A DNA stretch of 8,828 nucleotides from Chloroflexota bacterium (GTDB lineage Bacteria > Chloroflexota > Dehalococcoidia > E44-bin15). The stretch is taken from assembly GCA_015222405.1 (NCBI GenBank), contig JADFVG010000124.1:1-8828 (forward strand). Reading direction: 5' to 3'. A program made the translations under genes and the position numbers. The notes under the pieces are model-generated. The model was not told the DNA's origin. It did no database searches and worked only from the letters and a program-made list of their open reading frames with translations. Below, piece after piece: positions 1 through 6,756 of the stretch (the stretch's first letter is position 1; every line of letters begins with the position of its first letter).

Positions 1-11
1 AGAATGAAGGC

Positions 12-590
12 GTGAGCGGCAAGACAGGCAGGAGACTGTGGCACCTTCTGGGTGGCTCCTTTTTCCCCGTCCTGGCATTCTTCGTCTCCGGGAAGGCATT
101 GCTCATCGCCATCGGGGCGGTGACTGCGGGCTTCTTGCTCTGGGAGGCGCTCAGGTTTGCCATTCCCGAGGTGAATCGCTGGGTAGTTTTACACCTATCA
201 CCGATCCTCAAAGACGAGGAGAGGTATCGGCCTACGGGCAGCACATACATGCTCATCTCCACCTTGCTGGTATTCCTACTCTTCGATGAGTATATAGCCA
301 TCGCCGCAGTTCTCTTCCTGTCCCTCGGCGATCCAGCCGCCTCTGTTGTTGGTGAAGCCTGGGGGACGCGAAGGCTTTGGGGCAAGACCCTGGAGGGCAG
401 CTCTGCCTGCCTGCTCTCATGTCTCATCCTTGGCATGTTGCCCGCCACGGTGGGTACGATGAGCCCACTTGTCATTATTGCGGGGGCAATAGCAGCTACA
501 GTCATCGAGCTGTTGCCGCTTCATATAAACGATAACTTTACTCTTCCGCTCGGCAGCGCTGCGGTGATGGCCCTTGTATCCCTCTTGTGA
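12..590 (+). CDS. CTP-dependent polyprenol/phytol/diacylglycerol kinase-like membrane protein (SEC59/DGK1/VTE5 family)
   Basis: Integral membrane protein of 192 residues, the usual size for short prokaryotic members. Family hallmarks seen: an N-terminal RRLWHLLGG block (residues 7-15), a central GDPAASVVGEAWG block (106-118) followed by GKTLEGS (124-130), and a C-terminal segment with E166 and DNFTLPLGS (174-182). These conserved blocks lie between about six hydrophobic segments. Characterised relatives use CTP to phosphorylate a lipid alcohol such as dolichol, phytol or diacylglycerol at the membrane; the substrate here cannot be told from sequence. The GTG start at 12 overlaps, as GTGA, a stop codon (13-15) in another frame that is open to the left edge, which would fit translational coupling to an upstream gene. 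The kinase frame is itself open to the left edge, so the true start may lie outside the window. Family assignment is firm, substrate unknown, start uncertain. Confidence 0.85.
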   Translation: MSGKTGRRLWHLLGGSFFPVLAFFVSGKALLIAIGAVTAGFLLWEALRFAIPEVNRWVVLHLSPILKDEERYRPTGSTYMLISTLLVFLLFDEYIAIAAVLFLSLGDPAASVVGEAWGTRRLWGKTLEGSSACLLSCLILGMLPATVGTMSPLVIIAGAIAATVIELLPLHINDNFTLPLGSAAVMALVSLL

Positions 591-598
591 GATTAGGG

Positions 599-611
599 CC
601 TTTAATAAAGG
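599..611. repeat. Small inverted repeat between convergent genes
   Basis: CCTTT-AAT-AAAGG forms a perfect 5-base-pair stem in the 42-base gap between the lipid kinase stop and the rpsT stop. Neither side is followed by a run of T, so it is at best a weak transcription end point for either gene. No better terminator is visible in this gap. Confidence 0.3.
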
Positions 612-632
612 TGGAGCAAACTCAAATCCGAT

Positions 633-1028
633 TTATTCTGGCGCTTTTTTCTTCCTGACCCTCTTTGGCTTCTCAATAGCCTCGACGGATTCGACGGATT
701 CTATCGGTTTCTCTTCTTTTTTCACTTGCTTTTTGGGGCGGGCTGCGAGCTTTTTGGGGCTGGCTGCGAGCGCAGCATTGAGACTCTTCATCAGGCGGGA
801 TTTGCGGCGGGCAGCATTATTAGGGTGAAGCACCCCCTTCTGAGCTGCCTTATCCAGCACTATTGCCGCCTGCTTTACCGCCTCTGGAGCAGCATCGAGA
901 TCATTGGCCAAGATCAACTTCCTAGCTTTAGTGATGTAGGTTTTCACCGAGCTGCGAATCGGAATATTGCGCTCCGCCTTTCTCTGCGCCACGCGCTCCG
1001 CCTTCTGGGCCGACTTTTTACTTGTCAA
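633..1028 (-). CDS. rpsT: 30S ribosomal protein bS20 with a C-terminal extension
   Basis: Binds 16S rRNA early in assembly of the small ribosomal subunit. The first 85 or so residues are typical bS20: a basic N-terminus with SKKSAQKAERVAQRKAERN, then RSSVKTYITKARKLI, and the diagnostic KGVLHPNNAARRKSRLMKSLN near residues 64-84. The protein is 131 residues, against about 85-90 for most bS20. The extra 45 or so are a low-complexity tail rich in Lys, Glu, Pro and Ala ending in RKKKAPE, part of it built from tandem DNA repeats. The start is TTG at 1028, chosen because a strong GGAGGAGGAG Shine-Dalgarno sequence lies just upstream and because the expected bS20 N-terminus begins there. It lies 31 bases downstream of rsh on the same strand and is probably co-transcribed with it; a possible internal promoter is noted separately. 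Confidence 0.95.
   Translation of the reverse strand: MTSKKSAQKAERVAQRKAERNIPIRSSVKTYITKARKLILANDLDAAPEAVKQAAIVLDKAAQKGVLHPNNAARRKSRLMKSLNAALAASPKKLAARPKKQVKKEEKPIESVESVEAIEKPKRVRKKKAPE
683..700 (-). repeat. 9-base tandem repeat in the rpsT tail
   Basis: CGACGGATT occurs twice head to tail. Read on the minus strand it gives the repeated E-S-V within ESVESVEA of the bS20 tail. Being a multiple of three, the duplication keeps the frame. It looks like replication slippage. Confidence 0.8.
728..769 (-). repeat. 21-base tandem repeat in the rpsT tail
   Basis: Two adjacent 21-base copies (728-748 and 749-769) differ at a single base (G at 740, T at 761). Each encodes seven residues, visible in the protein as AASPKKL followed by AARPKKQ, at the junction of the conserved bS20 fold and its extension. 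The unit is exactly seven codons, so the frame is kept. Confidence 0.85.
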
Positions 1029-1032
1029 GTTC

Positions 1033-1041
1033 TCCTCCTCC
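1033..1041 (-). promoter_or_regulatory. Ribosome binding site fixing the TTG start of rpsT
   Basis: The minus-strand sequence GGAGGAGGAGAAC immediately precedes TTG at 1028. It offers overlapping GGAGG and AGGAGG matches 5-8 bases from the start, a strong Shine-Dalgarno site that makes up for the poor start codon. Confidence 0.75.
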
Positions 1042-1059
1042 GAACACGGTTGAAACCCT

Positions 1060-3228
1060 TCACCCCTGGCGGGAAACGCTAATTATGCCACGAACCCCTT
1101 CCATCTTGGACAGGAGCCGGCTCAACTGCTCTATACCCTTAGTCTCCACAGTGAGCAATATTGTGGTCGTATCGTTAGCATGGTCTGCGACATTTAAGGT
1201 TACGATATTTATCTTCTCCTCGGCGACAATGGCACTGATGTCCCGAATCAGCCCTACCCGGTCCCAGGCCTCGACGCTGATTGGCACAGGATAGAATCGA
1301 TCCCTGCGACCCCATTCCACCTTGATCAGTCGCTCCTTCTCCTCTATATTGACAATGTTGGGGCAATCCTTGCGGTGGATGCTTACCCCCTTGCTGCGGG
1401 TAACATAGCCAATGATCTCATCACCGGGCATGGGATTGCAGCAGGGAGCAAGATGCGTGAGTAAGTCCCCCACCCCCATCACCTGAACTGACGAAGTGAG
1501 CTTAGCTTGGCGGGGGGCGATCTGAGGAGGAGGCAGGGTTTTTTCTTGCTGAACCGCGAGCTTGTTTGCGATTTGATGGGTGCTAATATCGCCATAGCCG
1601 ATGGCGGCAAGGAAGTCGTCCACGTTTTCACGTTTAAAGAGGTCGGCGAGCTCTTCCTCGGATAGGGATATGCCCAGGCGCTTCAGTTCCTTTTCCAGCA
1701 GTTCCCTGCCCCGCTCGATGTTCTCCTCACGCTCCTGTTTCCTAAACCATTGGCGCACTTTCTCCTTGGCGTGAGAGGTCTTGATGTAGCCCAGGCTGGG
1801 ATTGAGCCAATCGCGGCTGGGGCCTTTTTCCCCCTTGCTGGAAAGGACCTCCACAGTATCGCCGTTTTGGAGCGCATAACTTAGAGGAACCATCCTGCCG
1901 TTCACCTTAGCCCCGATGCAGCGATGGCCGAGATCGGTGTGGATGCGATAGGCGAAATCCAGGGGGGTAGAACCTGCAGGCAAGTCCTTTATCTCCCCCT
2001 TGGGGGTATATACTAGAACTCGATCGCTGAAGACGTCACTCTTAACGCTTTCCACAAACTCAGCGCCACCGAGGTCTTTATACCAATCGAGGAACTCTCG
2101 CAGCAGGTCGATCTTCTCCTCAAACGGGGCCACCTTCCTCACCCCTTCTTGATAGCGCCAGTGAGCAGCAACACCATATTCAGCCACTCGGTCCATCTCA
2201 CGGGTGCGAATCTGTATCTCCACAGGGGTTGTCTCCATACACATCACCGTGGTATGCAGGGCTTCATATGCCCCCTCCTTGGGGTTGGCGATGTAATCAT
2301 CGAACCTATCGGGGAGGGGACGCCACAAGCTGTGGACCACCCCAAGAACGCTATAGCAGTCCTTGACTTGATCCACCAGGATACGAAAGCCGAGAAGGTC
2401 ATGGATCTCGCTAAGCTCCTTGCCCTGGGCGGCATATCTGTCCATCTTCTTCTTTATGCTATAGATATGCTTTGGTCTTCCCGTAACCTCAGCCTTTACC
2501 CCTGCCTTCTCCAGCTCCTGCTTCAGTATTTTGGTAACCTGAGCGATATACTTTTCTCGCTCCTCCCTTCCCGCAGCAACAAAGCGAACAATTTCCCGAT
2601 ATTTCTCCGGCTCCAGATAGCGGAAGGCCAGATCTTCAAGCTGCCACTTCAATTGCCATATCCCCAAGCGGTGGGCCACCGGGGCATATATTTCGATGGT
2701 CTCTTGGGCAATGGCGCGCCGCTTGGAAGGGGGCAGCATCTTCAGTGTTCGCAGGTGGTGTAGCCTGTCGGCAAGCTTGATGAAGACCACCCTGATGTCC
2801 TCAGAAAGGGCCATAAGCATCCGGCGCAGGCTTTCCGCCTGAGACTCCAGATCGATGGCCTTTTTGGCCTTTACTTCTTCCGCGGCGGGCAAGGAGACCT
2901 TCTCCAGCTTCACTAGTCCTTCCACCAGCTTGCTGGTCTCGGTGCCAAACCTCTTCTTGATCTCAGAAAGGCTGACGCCGCATTTTTGGGGCAGTTCGTG
3001 AAGTAGAGCGGCAGCAATACAATGTTCATCAAGCTGAAGTTCGGCAACAATGACCGCCGTCTTGACGGCGTGCTCCAGTTCTACACGCGCTGATTCAGCC
3101 CTCTCCTTTTCCAGCACCTGCGAGGCGAATTCGTAAGCATCTTCGATCAAGGCCAGAGTCTCGCTAGGCAGATACTCCTGCGTCTTATTGATAACTGCTC
3201 TGATATCGAGCCTCTTTATCATAACCAT
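1060..3228 (-). CDS. rsh: RelA/SpoT-family (p)ppGpp enzyme (long Rsh) with a degenerate hydrolase site
   Basis: A 722-residue long Rsh, the normal length and domain order for enzymes that make and degrade the alarmone (p)ppGpp. An HD-type hydrolase domain covers about 30-190. The synthetase domain covers about 240-365, with RPKHIYSIKKKM at 251-262, D277, Y321, H325 and the catalytic glutamate E337 in VEIQIRT. A TGS domain spans about 402-465, a helical region follows, then a zinc-finger-like segment with C596-C597, H618 and C622, and a C-terminal ACT domain at about 646-722. H53, H77 and D154 of the hydrolase metal site are present, but the usual HDxxED reads HELPQK (E78, Q81, K82). The RxKD/ExDD signature reads RFDD (308-311) and the usual NGYQS reads GAYEA (319-323). 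I infer weak or no hydrolase activity with synthetase probably kept. ATG at 3228 is preferred because GAGG lies 5 bases upstream; ATG at 3222 is the alternative. rpsT follows 31 bases downstream. Confidence 0.95.
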   Translation of the reverse strand: MVMIKRLDIRAVINKTQEYLPSETLALIEDAYEFASQVLEKERAESARVELEHAVKTAVIVAELQLDEHCIAAALLHELPQKCGVSLSEIKKRFGTETSKLVEGLVKLEKVSLPAAEEVKAKKAIDLESQAESLRRMLMALSEDIRVVFIKLADRLHHLRTLKMLPPSKRRAIAQETIEIYAPVAHRLGIWQLKWQLEDLAFRYLEPEKYREIVRFVAAGREEREKYIAQVTKILKQELEKAGVKAEVTGRPKHIYSIKKKMDRYAAQGKELSEIHDLLGFRILVDQVKDCYSVLGVVHSLWRPLPDRFDDYIANPKEGAYEALHTTVMCMETTPVEIQIRTREMDRVAEYGVAAHWRYQEGVRKVAPFEEKIDLLREFLDWYKDLGGAEFVESVKSDVFSDRVLVYTPKGEIKDLPAGSTPLDFAYRIHTDLGHRCIGAKVNGRMVPLSYALQNGDTVEVLSSKGEKGPSRDWLNPSLGYIKTSHAKEKVRQWFRKQEREENIERGRELLEKELKRLGISLSEEELADLFKRENVDDFLAAIGYGDISTHQIANKLAVQQEKTLPPPQIAPRQAKLTSSVQVMGVGDLLTHLAPCCNPMPGDEIIGYVTRSKGVSIHRKDCPNIVNIEEKERLIKVEWGRRDRFYPVPISVEAWDRVGLIRDISAIVAEEKINIVTLNVADHANDTTTILLTVETKGIEQLSRLLSKMEGVRGIISVSRQG
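1082..1090 (-). promoter_or_regulatory. Possible extended -10 promoter for rpsT inside the end of rsh
   Basis: On the minus strand TGG-CATAAT matches an extended -10 element (TGN followed by a 5/6 match to TATAAT). No convincing -35 box lies upstream. Transcription would begin near 1075 and give a leader of about 47 bases. It could let bS20 be made independently of rsh. Based on motif matching alone. Confidence 0.3.
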
Positions 3229-3295
3229 TTCATCCTCAGTATACCCCAGGGACAGCGGCTGCGCAATGGCCTTCTGATCTCGTTCAGATAGATGG

Positions 3296-3325
3296 GTGAC
3301 ACATAAGATGAGAGAGGGGTATAAT
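3296..3325 (+). promoter_or_regulatory. Sigma70-type promoter for the acetyl-CoA synthetase gene
   Basis: GTGACA (3296-3301, 5/6 to TTGACA) and a perfect TATAAT (3320-3325) are separated by 18 bases. A transcript would start near 3332, giving a leader of about 65 bases to the ATG at 3397. It lies in the divergent region between rsh and the synthetase gene. Apart from this promoter, the 168-base region (3229-3396) shows no tRNA, riboswitch or convincing operator. Confidence 0.7.
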
Positions 3326-3383
3326 ATGGGCGAAACGCCGCTGTTGTGATACGCTGCTCAGGTAAGAAAGGAAGCAAAATGAA

Positions 3384-3391
3384 GGGAGAGG
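3384..3391 (+). promoter_or_regulatory. Ribosome binding site favouring the ATG at 3397
   Basis: GGGAGAGG lies 5 bases before ATG 3397. A rival AGGAAG (3369-3374) lies 4 bases before the in-frame ATG at 3379. The in-frame GTG at 3346 has no Shine-Dalgarno sequence and sits only about 14 bases from the predicted transcript start. The choice of 3397 over 3379 is moderate, not certain. Confidence 0.5.
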
Positions 3392-3396
3392 AAACC

Positions 3397-5358
3397 ATGA
3401 GTCATGGCCAGGGATCGGGCGGCATGAGTCATCTGCCTACAGATTTCCACGTTTGCCCGTCAATGTACTATGCCCAGATGTATCGCCGCTCGCTAGAGGA
3501 TCCGGAGAAATTCTGGTCCGAGCAGGCGCGGAAGCTCGACTGGTATAAGACCTGGGACCGGGTTCTCGATTGGGATCCACCTTATGCACGGTGGTTTGTC
3601 GGCGGCAGACTCAATGCCTGCTATCAGTGTGTTGACCGCCATGTAAAGACGTGGCGGAAGAGCAAGGTGGCGATATACTGGGAGGGAGAGATGGGGGAGA
3701 CCAGGGTATTGAGCTATTCCACGCTTTTCCGTGAGGTCAACCGCTTCGCCTCGGCATTAAAGCAGCTCGGGGTGAAAAAGGGAGATCGGATTGCCCTTTA
3801 TCTTCCCATGATTCCCGAACTTCCTATTTTCATGCTCGCCTGCGCCCGAATTGGGGCGGTGCATACGGTGATCTTCTCTGGATTCAGTGCTCAGGCAGTA
3901 GCCGACAGGATTAACGATACCCAGGCAAAGGTCATCATCACCGCTGATGGCGGATATCGCCGCGGCAAGATTATTGCGCTCAAGGAGATAGCTGATGAGG
4001 CAGCCAAGTTCTGCCCCTCAGTGGAGAAGATCATCGTGGTTAAGAGAACCGGGGAGCCGGTGCCCATGACCGAGGGAAGGGACTTGCCGCTTTCCTCCCT
4101 TCTCGATGAGGCGGAGATGCGGGTCGAGCCTGAGCCAATGGAATCTACCCACCCATTATATATCCTCTACACCTCAGGGACTACGGGGAAGCCGAAGGGT
4201 GTGGTTCATGGCACCGGGGGCTATCTGGTGTTCAACCACTCCGCATATGAGTGGGTGTTCAACATAAGAGAGGAGTCGGTCTACTGGTGCACCGCCGATG
4301 TGGGGTGGGTAACCGGTCACAGCTCCATTGTCTATGCTCCCCTCTCCCACGGCGCAGCCATCGTTCTGTATGAGGGTGCTCCCGATTACCCTACGGTAGA
4401 CCGGTGGTGGGATATCGTGGAGAAATATGGCGTTAGCATTTTCTACACCTCCCCCACAGCGGTGCGGATGTTTATGCGCCATGGTGGACAATGGCCGCAA
4501 AAGCATGATCTCTCCAGCCTTGAGCTTCTGGGCACCGTTGGCGAGTCCATAAATCCCGAGGCCTGGCAATGGTATTACAAGTATATTGGAGAGGAGAGAT
4601 GTTTCATAGTTGATACCTGGTGGCAGACAGAAACCGGGGGGATTATGATTTCGCCCACGCCAGGGATTGAGCCCAGACCGCTAAAGCCGGGCTCAGCCTC
4701 CTTCCCCCTGCCCGGGGTCGATGCCACGGTGGTTGATGCTGAGGGAAATGAAACCCCTCCAGGGCAAACCGGATTACTGATAATAAGAAAACCCTGGCCT
4801 GGGCTGCTTATCGATATCTATGGCGACCCGCAGCGTTATAAGGAGTCCTACTGGTCACGCTTCCCTGGCTCATACTATACTGGCGACTTCGCCATGCGCG
4901 ATGAGGATGGCTATTTCTGGCTCCTGGGCAGGGCTGATGAGGTGCTCAAAGTGGCGGGACATCGCATCGGAACAGCTGAGCTCGAGGATGCCGCTGTATC
5001 CCATCCCGCTGTGGTTGAGGCGGCAGTGGCGGGCAAGCCCGATGCGGTGAAGGGAGAAGCCATCGTCCTCTTCGTCACCCTGAAGAAAGAGGCTTCGCCG
5101 TCCTCCAGTTTGAGAAAGGAGCTCGTTCAGCATCTGCGCCGCGTTATCGGTCCCGTCGCCGCCCCTAACGAGGTCTACTTCGTGGAGTCAATGCCCAAGA
5201 CAAGGAGTGGCAAGATCATGCGCCGCGTCCTCAAAGCGGTTGCCTCAGGGCAAAGCCTGGGCGACCTCAGCACCCTGGAAGACGAGGCATCGGTGGAGGA
5301 GGTGAAAAAGGCATACGAAAGCCTGAGGAGAGTATCTGAAGCTGCCAAGGACGATTGA
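3397..5358 (+). CDS. acs: Acetyl-CoA synthetase (AMP-forming)
   Basis: Cytoplasmic enzyme that activates acetate with ATP and CoA to acetyl-CoA through an acetyl-AMP intermediate. The protein is 653 residues from ATG 3397, in line with about 650 for Acs. Seen: an N-terminal Acs segment with LNACYQCVDRHV; ITADGGYRRGK; the P-loop TSGTTGKPKG (259-268); GWVTGHSSIVYAPL; DTWWQTETGG with W408-W409; the adenylate-binding Y-T-G-D (D497); the hinge region GRADEVLKVAGHRIG (R512); and the C-terminal PKTRSGKIMRR with K606, the position acetylated to switch off Acs in Salmonella. The tryptophan of WWQTETGG narrows the acyl pocket and favours acetate; propionate cannot be excluded. One deviation is GESINPEAW where GEPINPEAW is usual (S384). 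No acetyltransferase or deacetylase gene is nearby. The gene has its own promoter and precedes hisS by 46 bases. Confidence 0.93.
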   Translation: MSHGQGSGGMSHLPTDFHVCPSMYYAQMYRRSLEDPEKFWSEQARKLDWYKTWDRVLDWDPPYARWFVGGRLNACYQCVDRHVKTWRKSKVAIYWEGEMGETRVLSYSTLFREVNRFASALKQLGVKKGDRIALYLPMIPELPIFMLACARIGAVHTVIFSGFSAQAVADRINDTQAKVIITADGGYRRGKIIALKEIADEAAKFCPSVEKIIVVKRTGEPVPMTEGRDLPLSSLLDEAEMRVEPEPMESTHPLYILYTSGTTGKPKGVVHGTGGYLVFNHSAYEWVFNIREESVYWCTADVGWVTGHSSIVYAPLSHGAAIVLYEGAPDYPTVDRWWDIVEKYGVSIFYTSPTAVRMFMRHGGQWPQKHDLSSLELLGTVGESINPEAWQWYYKYIGEERCFIVDTWWQTETGGIMISPTPGIEPRPLKPGSASFPLPGVDATVVDAEGNETPPGQTGLLIIRKPWPGLLIDIYGDPQRYKESYWSRFPGSYYTGDFAMRDEDGYFWLLGRADEVLKVAGHRIGTAELEDAAVSHPAVVEAAVAGKPDAVKGEAIVLFVTLKKEASPSSSLRKELVQHLRRVIGPVAAPNEVYFVESMPKTRSGKIMRRVLKAVASGQSLGDLSTLEDEASVEEVKKAYESLRRVSEAAKDD

Positions 5359-5392
5359 GGAACTTGGCGACCAAAATGTATGTTGGCGAAAA

Positions 5393-5398
5393 GGGAGG
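5393..5398 (+). promoter_or_regulatory. Ribosome binding site fixing the TTG start of hisS
   Basis: GGGAGG lies 6 bases before TTG 5405. No ATG or GTG in the same frame gives a better N-terminus, and the conserved HisRS start (KAPRGTSDILP) begins at the second codon after this TTG. Confidence 0.75.
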
Positions 5399-5404
5399 CT
5401 TAAT

Positions 5405-6667
5405 TTGTATAAGGCACCGCGGGGCACATCTGACATTCTGCCTCAGGAGCAGGGCTATTGGAGATACATTGAGGAGAAAGCATCCTCTCTGTGCCAGCTT
5501 TATGGCTATGAGCGTATCGATACCCCGGCTTTCGAGGATGCCCGCCTTTTCATTCGCACCATAGGCCCTGGCACCGACATCGTGGAGAAGGAGACCTATA
5601 CCTTCGAGGATCGCGGCGGCAACCCTATAACCCTGCGCCCGGAGGGCACAGCACCAATTTGTCGTGCCTACATCGAGCATGGCATGCATAACCAGCCCCA
5701 GCCGGTGAGGCTTTATTACTTCGCCTCCATCTTCAGATACGAGCGCCCGCAGAAGGGGAGGTTTCGACAGCACCAGCAGTTTGGCTTTGAGGCCCTGGGC
5801 AGCAGCGACCCCACCCTAGATGCAGAGGTGATCGACATGTCCTGGCAGCTCTTTGCTTCCCTGGGCATGGGCCACCTATCGCTGCTGCTAAACAGCATTG
5901 GCTGTAAGCTGTGCCGCCCCAATTATCTGGAGAGGCTCAAGGAGTATTATTCACAGCATATCCCTCGCCTGTGCCCCGATTGTAAGCAGCGGCTGAAGAG
6001 AAATCCGCTGCGGCTTTTGGACTGTAAGAAGCCCTCCTGCCATGATATTGCTGAGTCCGCACCCAGAAGCGTCGATCATCTTTGCCCGGAATGCAAAGAA
6101 CACTTCGAAAACGTTATCAGGCATCTCTCCCTTCTGGGGATACCCTTTGAAAAAAGCCATCGCCTGGTGCGGGGTCTGGATTACTATACCAGAACCGTAT
6201 TTGAGCTCCAGCCCCGGGGTGAAGAAGGGGCGCAGACCGCCCTTGGTGGTGGCGGACGCTATGATGACCTCATCGAGGAGCTGGGAGGCAGGCCTACCCC
6301 GGCCATCGGCTTTGCTGCCGGGATGGACAGAATTGTGCTTAACATGAAGCAGCAAGGGATTTCGCCCTATCCGCCCGAGACCTTCAGGGTTTTCGTCGCC
6401 TATCTGGGGGAGAAGGCGAAAGCTGAATCAGTTAAGCTAACAGCAGAGCTTCGCCGTGCCGGGATTGCGGCGATATCCAGCTTTGGCGATAGGAGCTTGA
6501 AGGCGCAGCTCAGGCATGCCAATGCCCTGGGCGTACCCCATACCATAATCATAGGTGAGGATGAGGTGGGGAGCGGCACTGTGATTCTCAGGGATATGAC
6601 TAAGGGGGAGCAAAAACCGTTCAAAAGGGGTGAGATAGTCCACGTCCTTGAGAGCATGAAGCTCTAA
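5405..6667 (+). CDS. hisS: Histidine--tRNA ligase
   Basis: Class II synthetase that charges tRNA-His with histidine; normally a cytoplasmic homodimer. At 420 residues it has the usual bacterial length. Seen in order: RGTSDILP (6-13); the motif 1 region with LRPEGTAPICRAY (77-89); motif 2 FRYERPQKGRFRQHQQFGFE (110-129); an insertion domain (about 165-240); the histidine-binding RGLDYYTRT (256-264); ALGGGGRYDDL (279-289); motif 3 IGFAAGMDRI (301-310); and an anticodon-binding domain from about 326 to the end. The insertion domain holds cysteines at 167, 170, 190, 193, 207, 212, 227 and 230, including three CxxC pairs that could bind zinc. The TTG start is supported by a close GGGAGG. It lies 46 bases after acs with no clear terminator between, so read-through from acs is plausible. 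Confidence 0.97.
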   Translation: MYKAPRGTSDILPQEQGYWRYIEEKASSLCQLYGYERIDTPAFEDARLFIRTIGPGTDIVEKETYTFEDRGGNPITLRPEGTAPICRAYIEHGMHNQPQPVRLYYFASIFRYERPQKGRFRQHQQFGFEALGSSDPTLDAEVIDMSWQLFASLGMGHLSLLLNSIGCKLCRPNYLERLKEYYSQHIPRLCPDCKQRLKRNPLRLLDCKKPSCHDIAESAPRSVDHLCPECKEHFENVIRHLSLLGIPFEKSHRLVRGLDYYTRTVFELQPRGEEGAQTALGGGGRYDDLIEELGGRPTPAIGFAAGMDRIVLNMKQQGISPYPPETFRVFVAYLGEKAKAESVKLTAELRRAGIAAISSFGDRSLKAQLRHANALGVPHTIIIGEDEVGSGTVILRDMTKGEQKPFKRGEIVHVLESMKL

Positions 6668-6682
6668 ACCCGAGGCCCACGT

Positions 6683-6710
6683 TTGAACTCAGAGCGACCT
6701 GTGGTATAAT
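6683..6710 (+). promoter_or_regulatory. Promoter upstream of prfA
   Basis: TTGAAC (6683-6688, 4/6) and a perfect TATAAT (6705-6710) are 16 bases apart. TGG just before the -10 box makes it an extended -10 (TGNTATAAT), which can make up for the weak -35. Transcription would start near 6717, inside the 89-base hisS-prfA gap, about 40 bases before prfA. This would let prfA-prmC be expressed separately from hisS. Confidence 0.6.
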
Positions 6711-6756
6711 TATGTAATGTCCCATTTGGGGCCTTTTATACTGAAAAGGGCAAAAA

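Noticed and set aside
2149..2763. A 204-codon open frame on the plus strand inside rsh
   Set aside because: It is antisense to the conserved synthetase domain, has no ribosome binding site that I can see, and its translation resembles no family.
3238..3266. Candidate minus-strand promoter for rsh (TTGCGC, 17 bases, TATACT)
   Set aside because: The -35 match is only 3/6, and the predicted transcript would start about three bases before the ATG, leaving out the GAGG ribosome binding site. The real rsh promoter is probably further upstream but I could not place it.
3346..3396. Upstream in-frame GTG start for acs
   Set aside because: There is no Shine-Dalgarno sequence, it lies only about 14 bases from the predicted transcript start, and the added residues match nothing in the family. 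ATG 3397 or 3379 is better supported.
4174..4569. A 131-codon minus-strand open frame inside acs
   Set aside because: It overlaps the most conserved part of the acetyl-CoA synthetase and has no independent support.
6673..6737. Possible hisS terminator formed by AGGCC and GGCCT followed by TTTT
   Set aside because: The arms are short, about 50 bases apart and span the prfA promoter. The tighter CCCATTTGGG at 6721-6730 leaves only a two-base loop. Neither makes a convincing intrinsic terminator.
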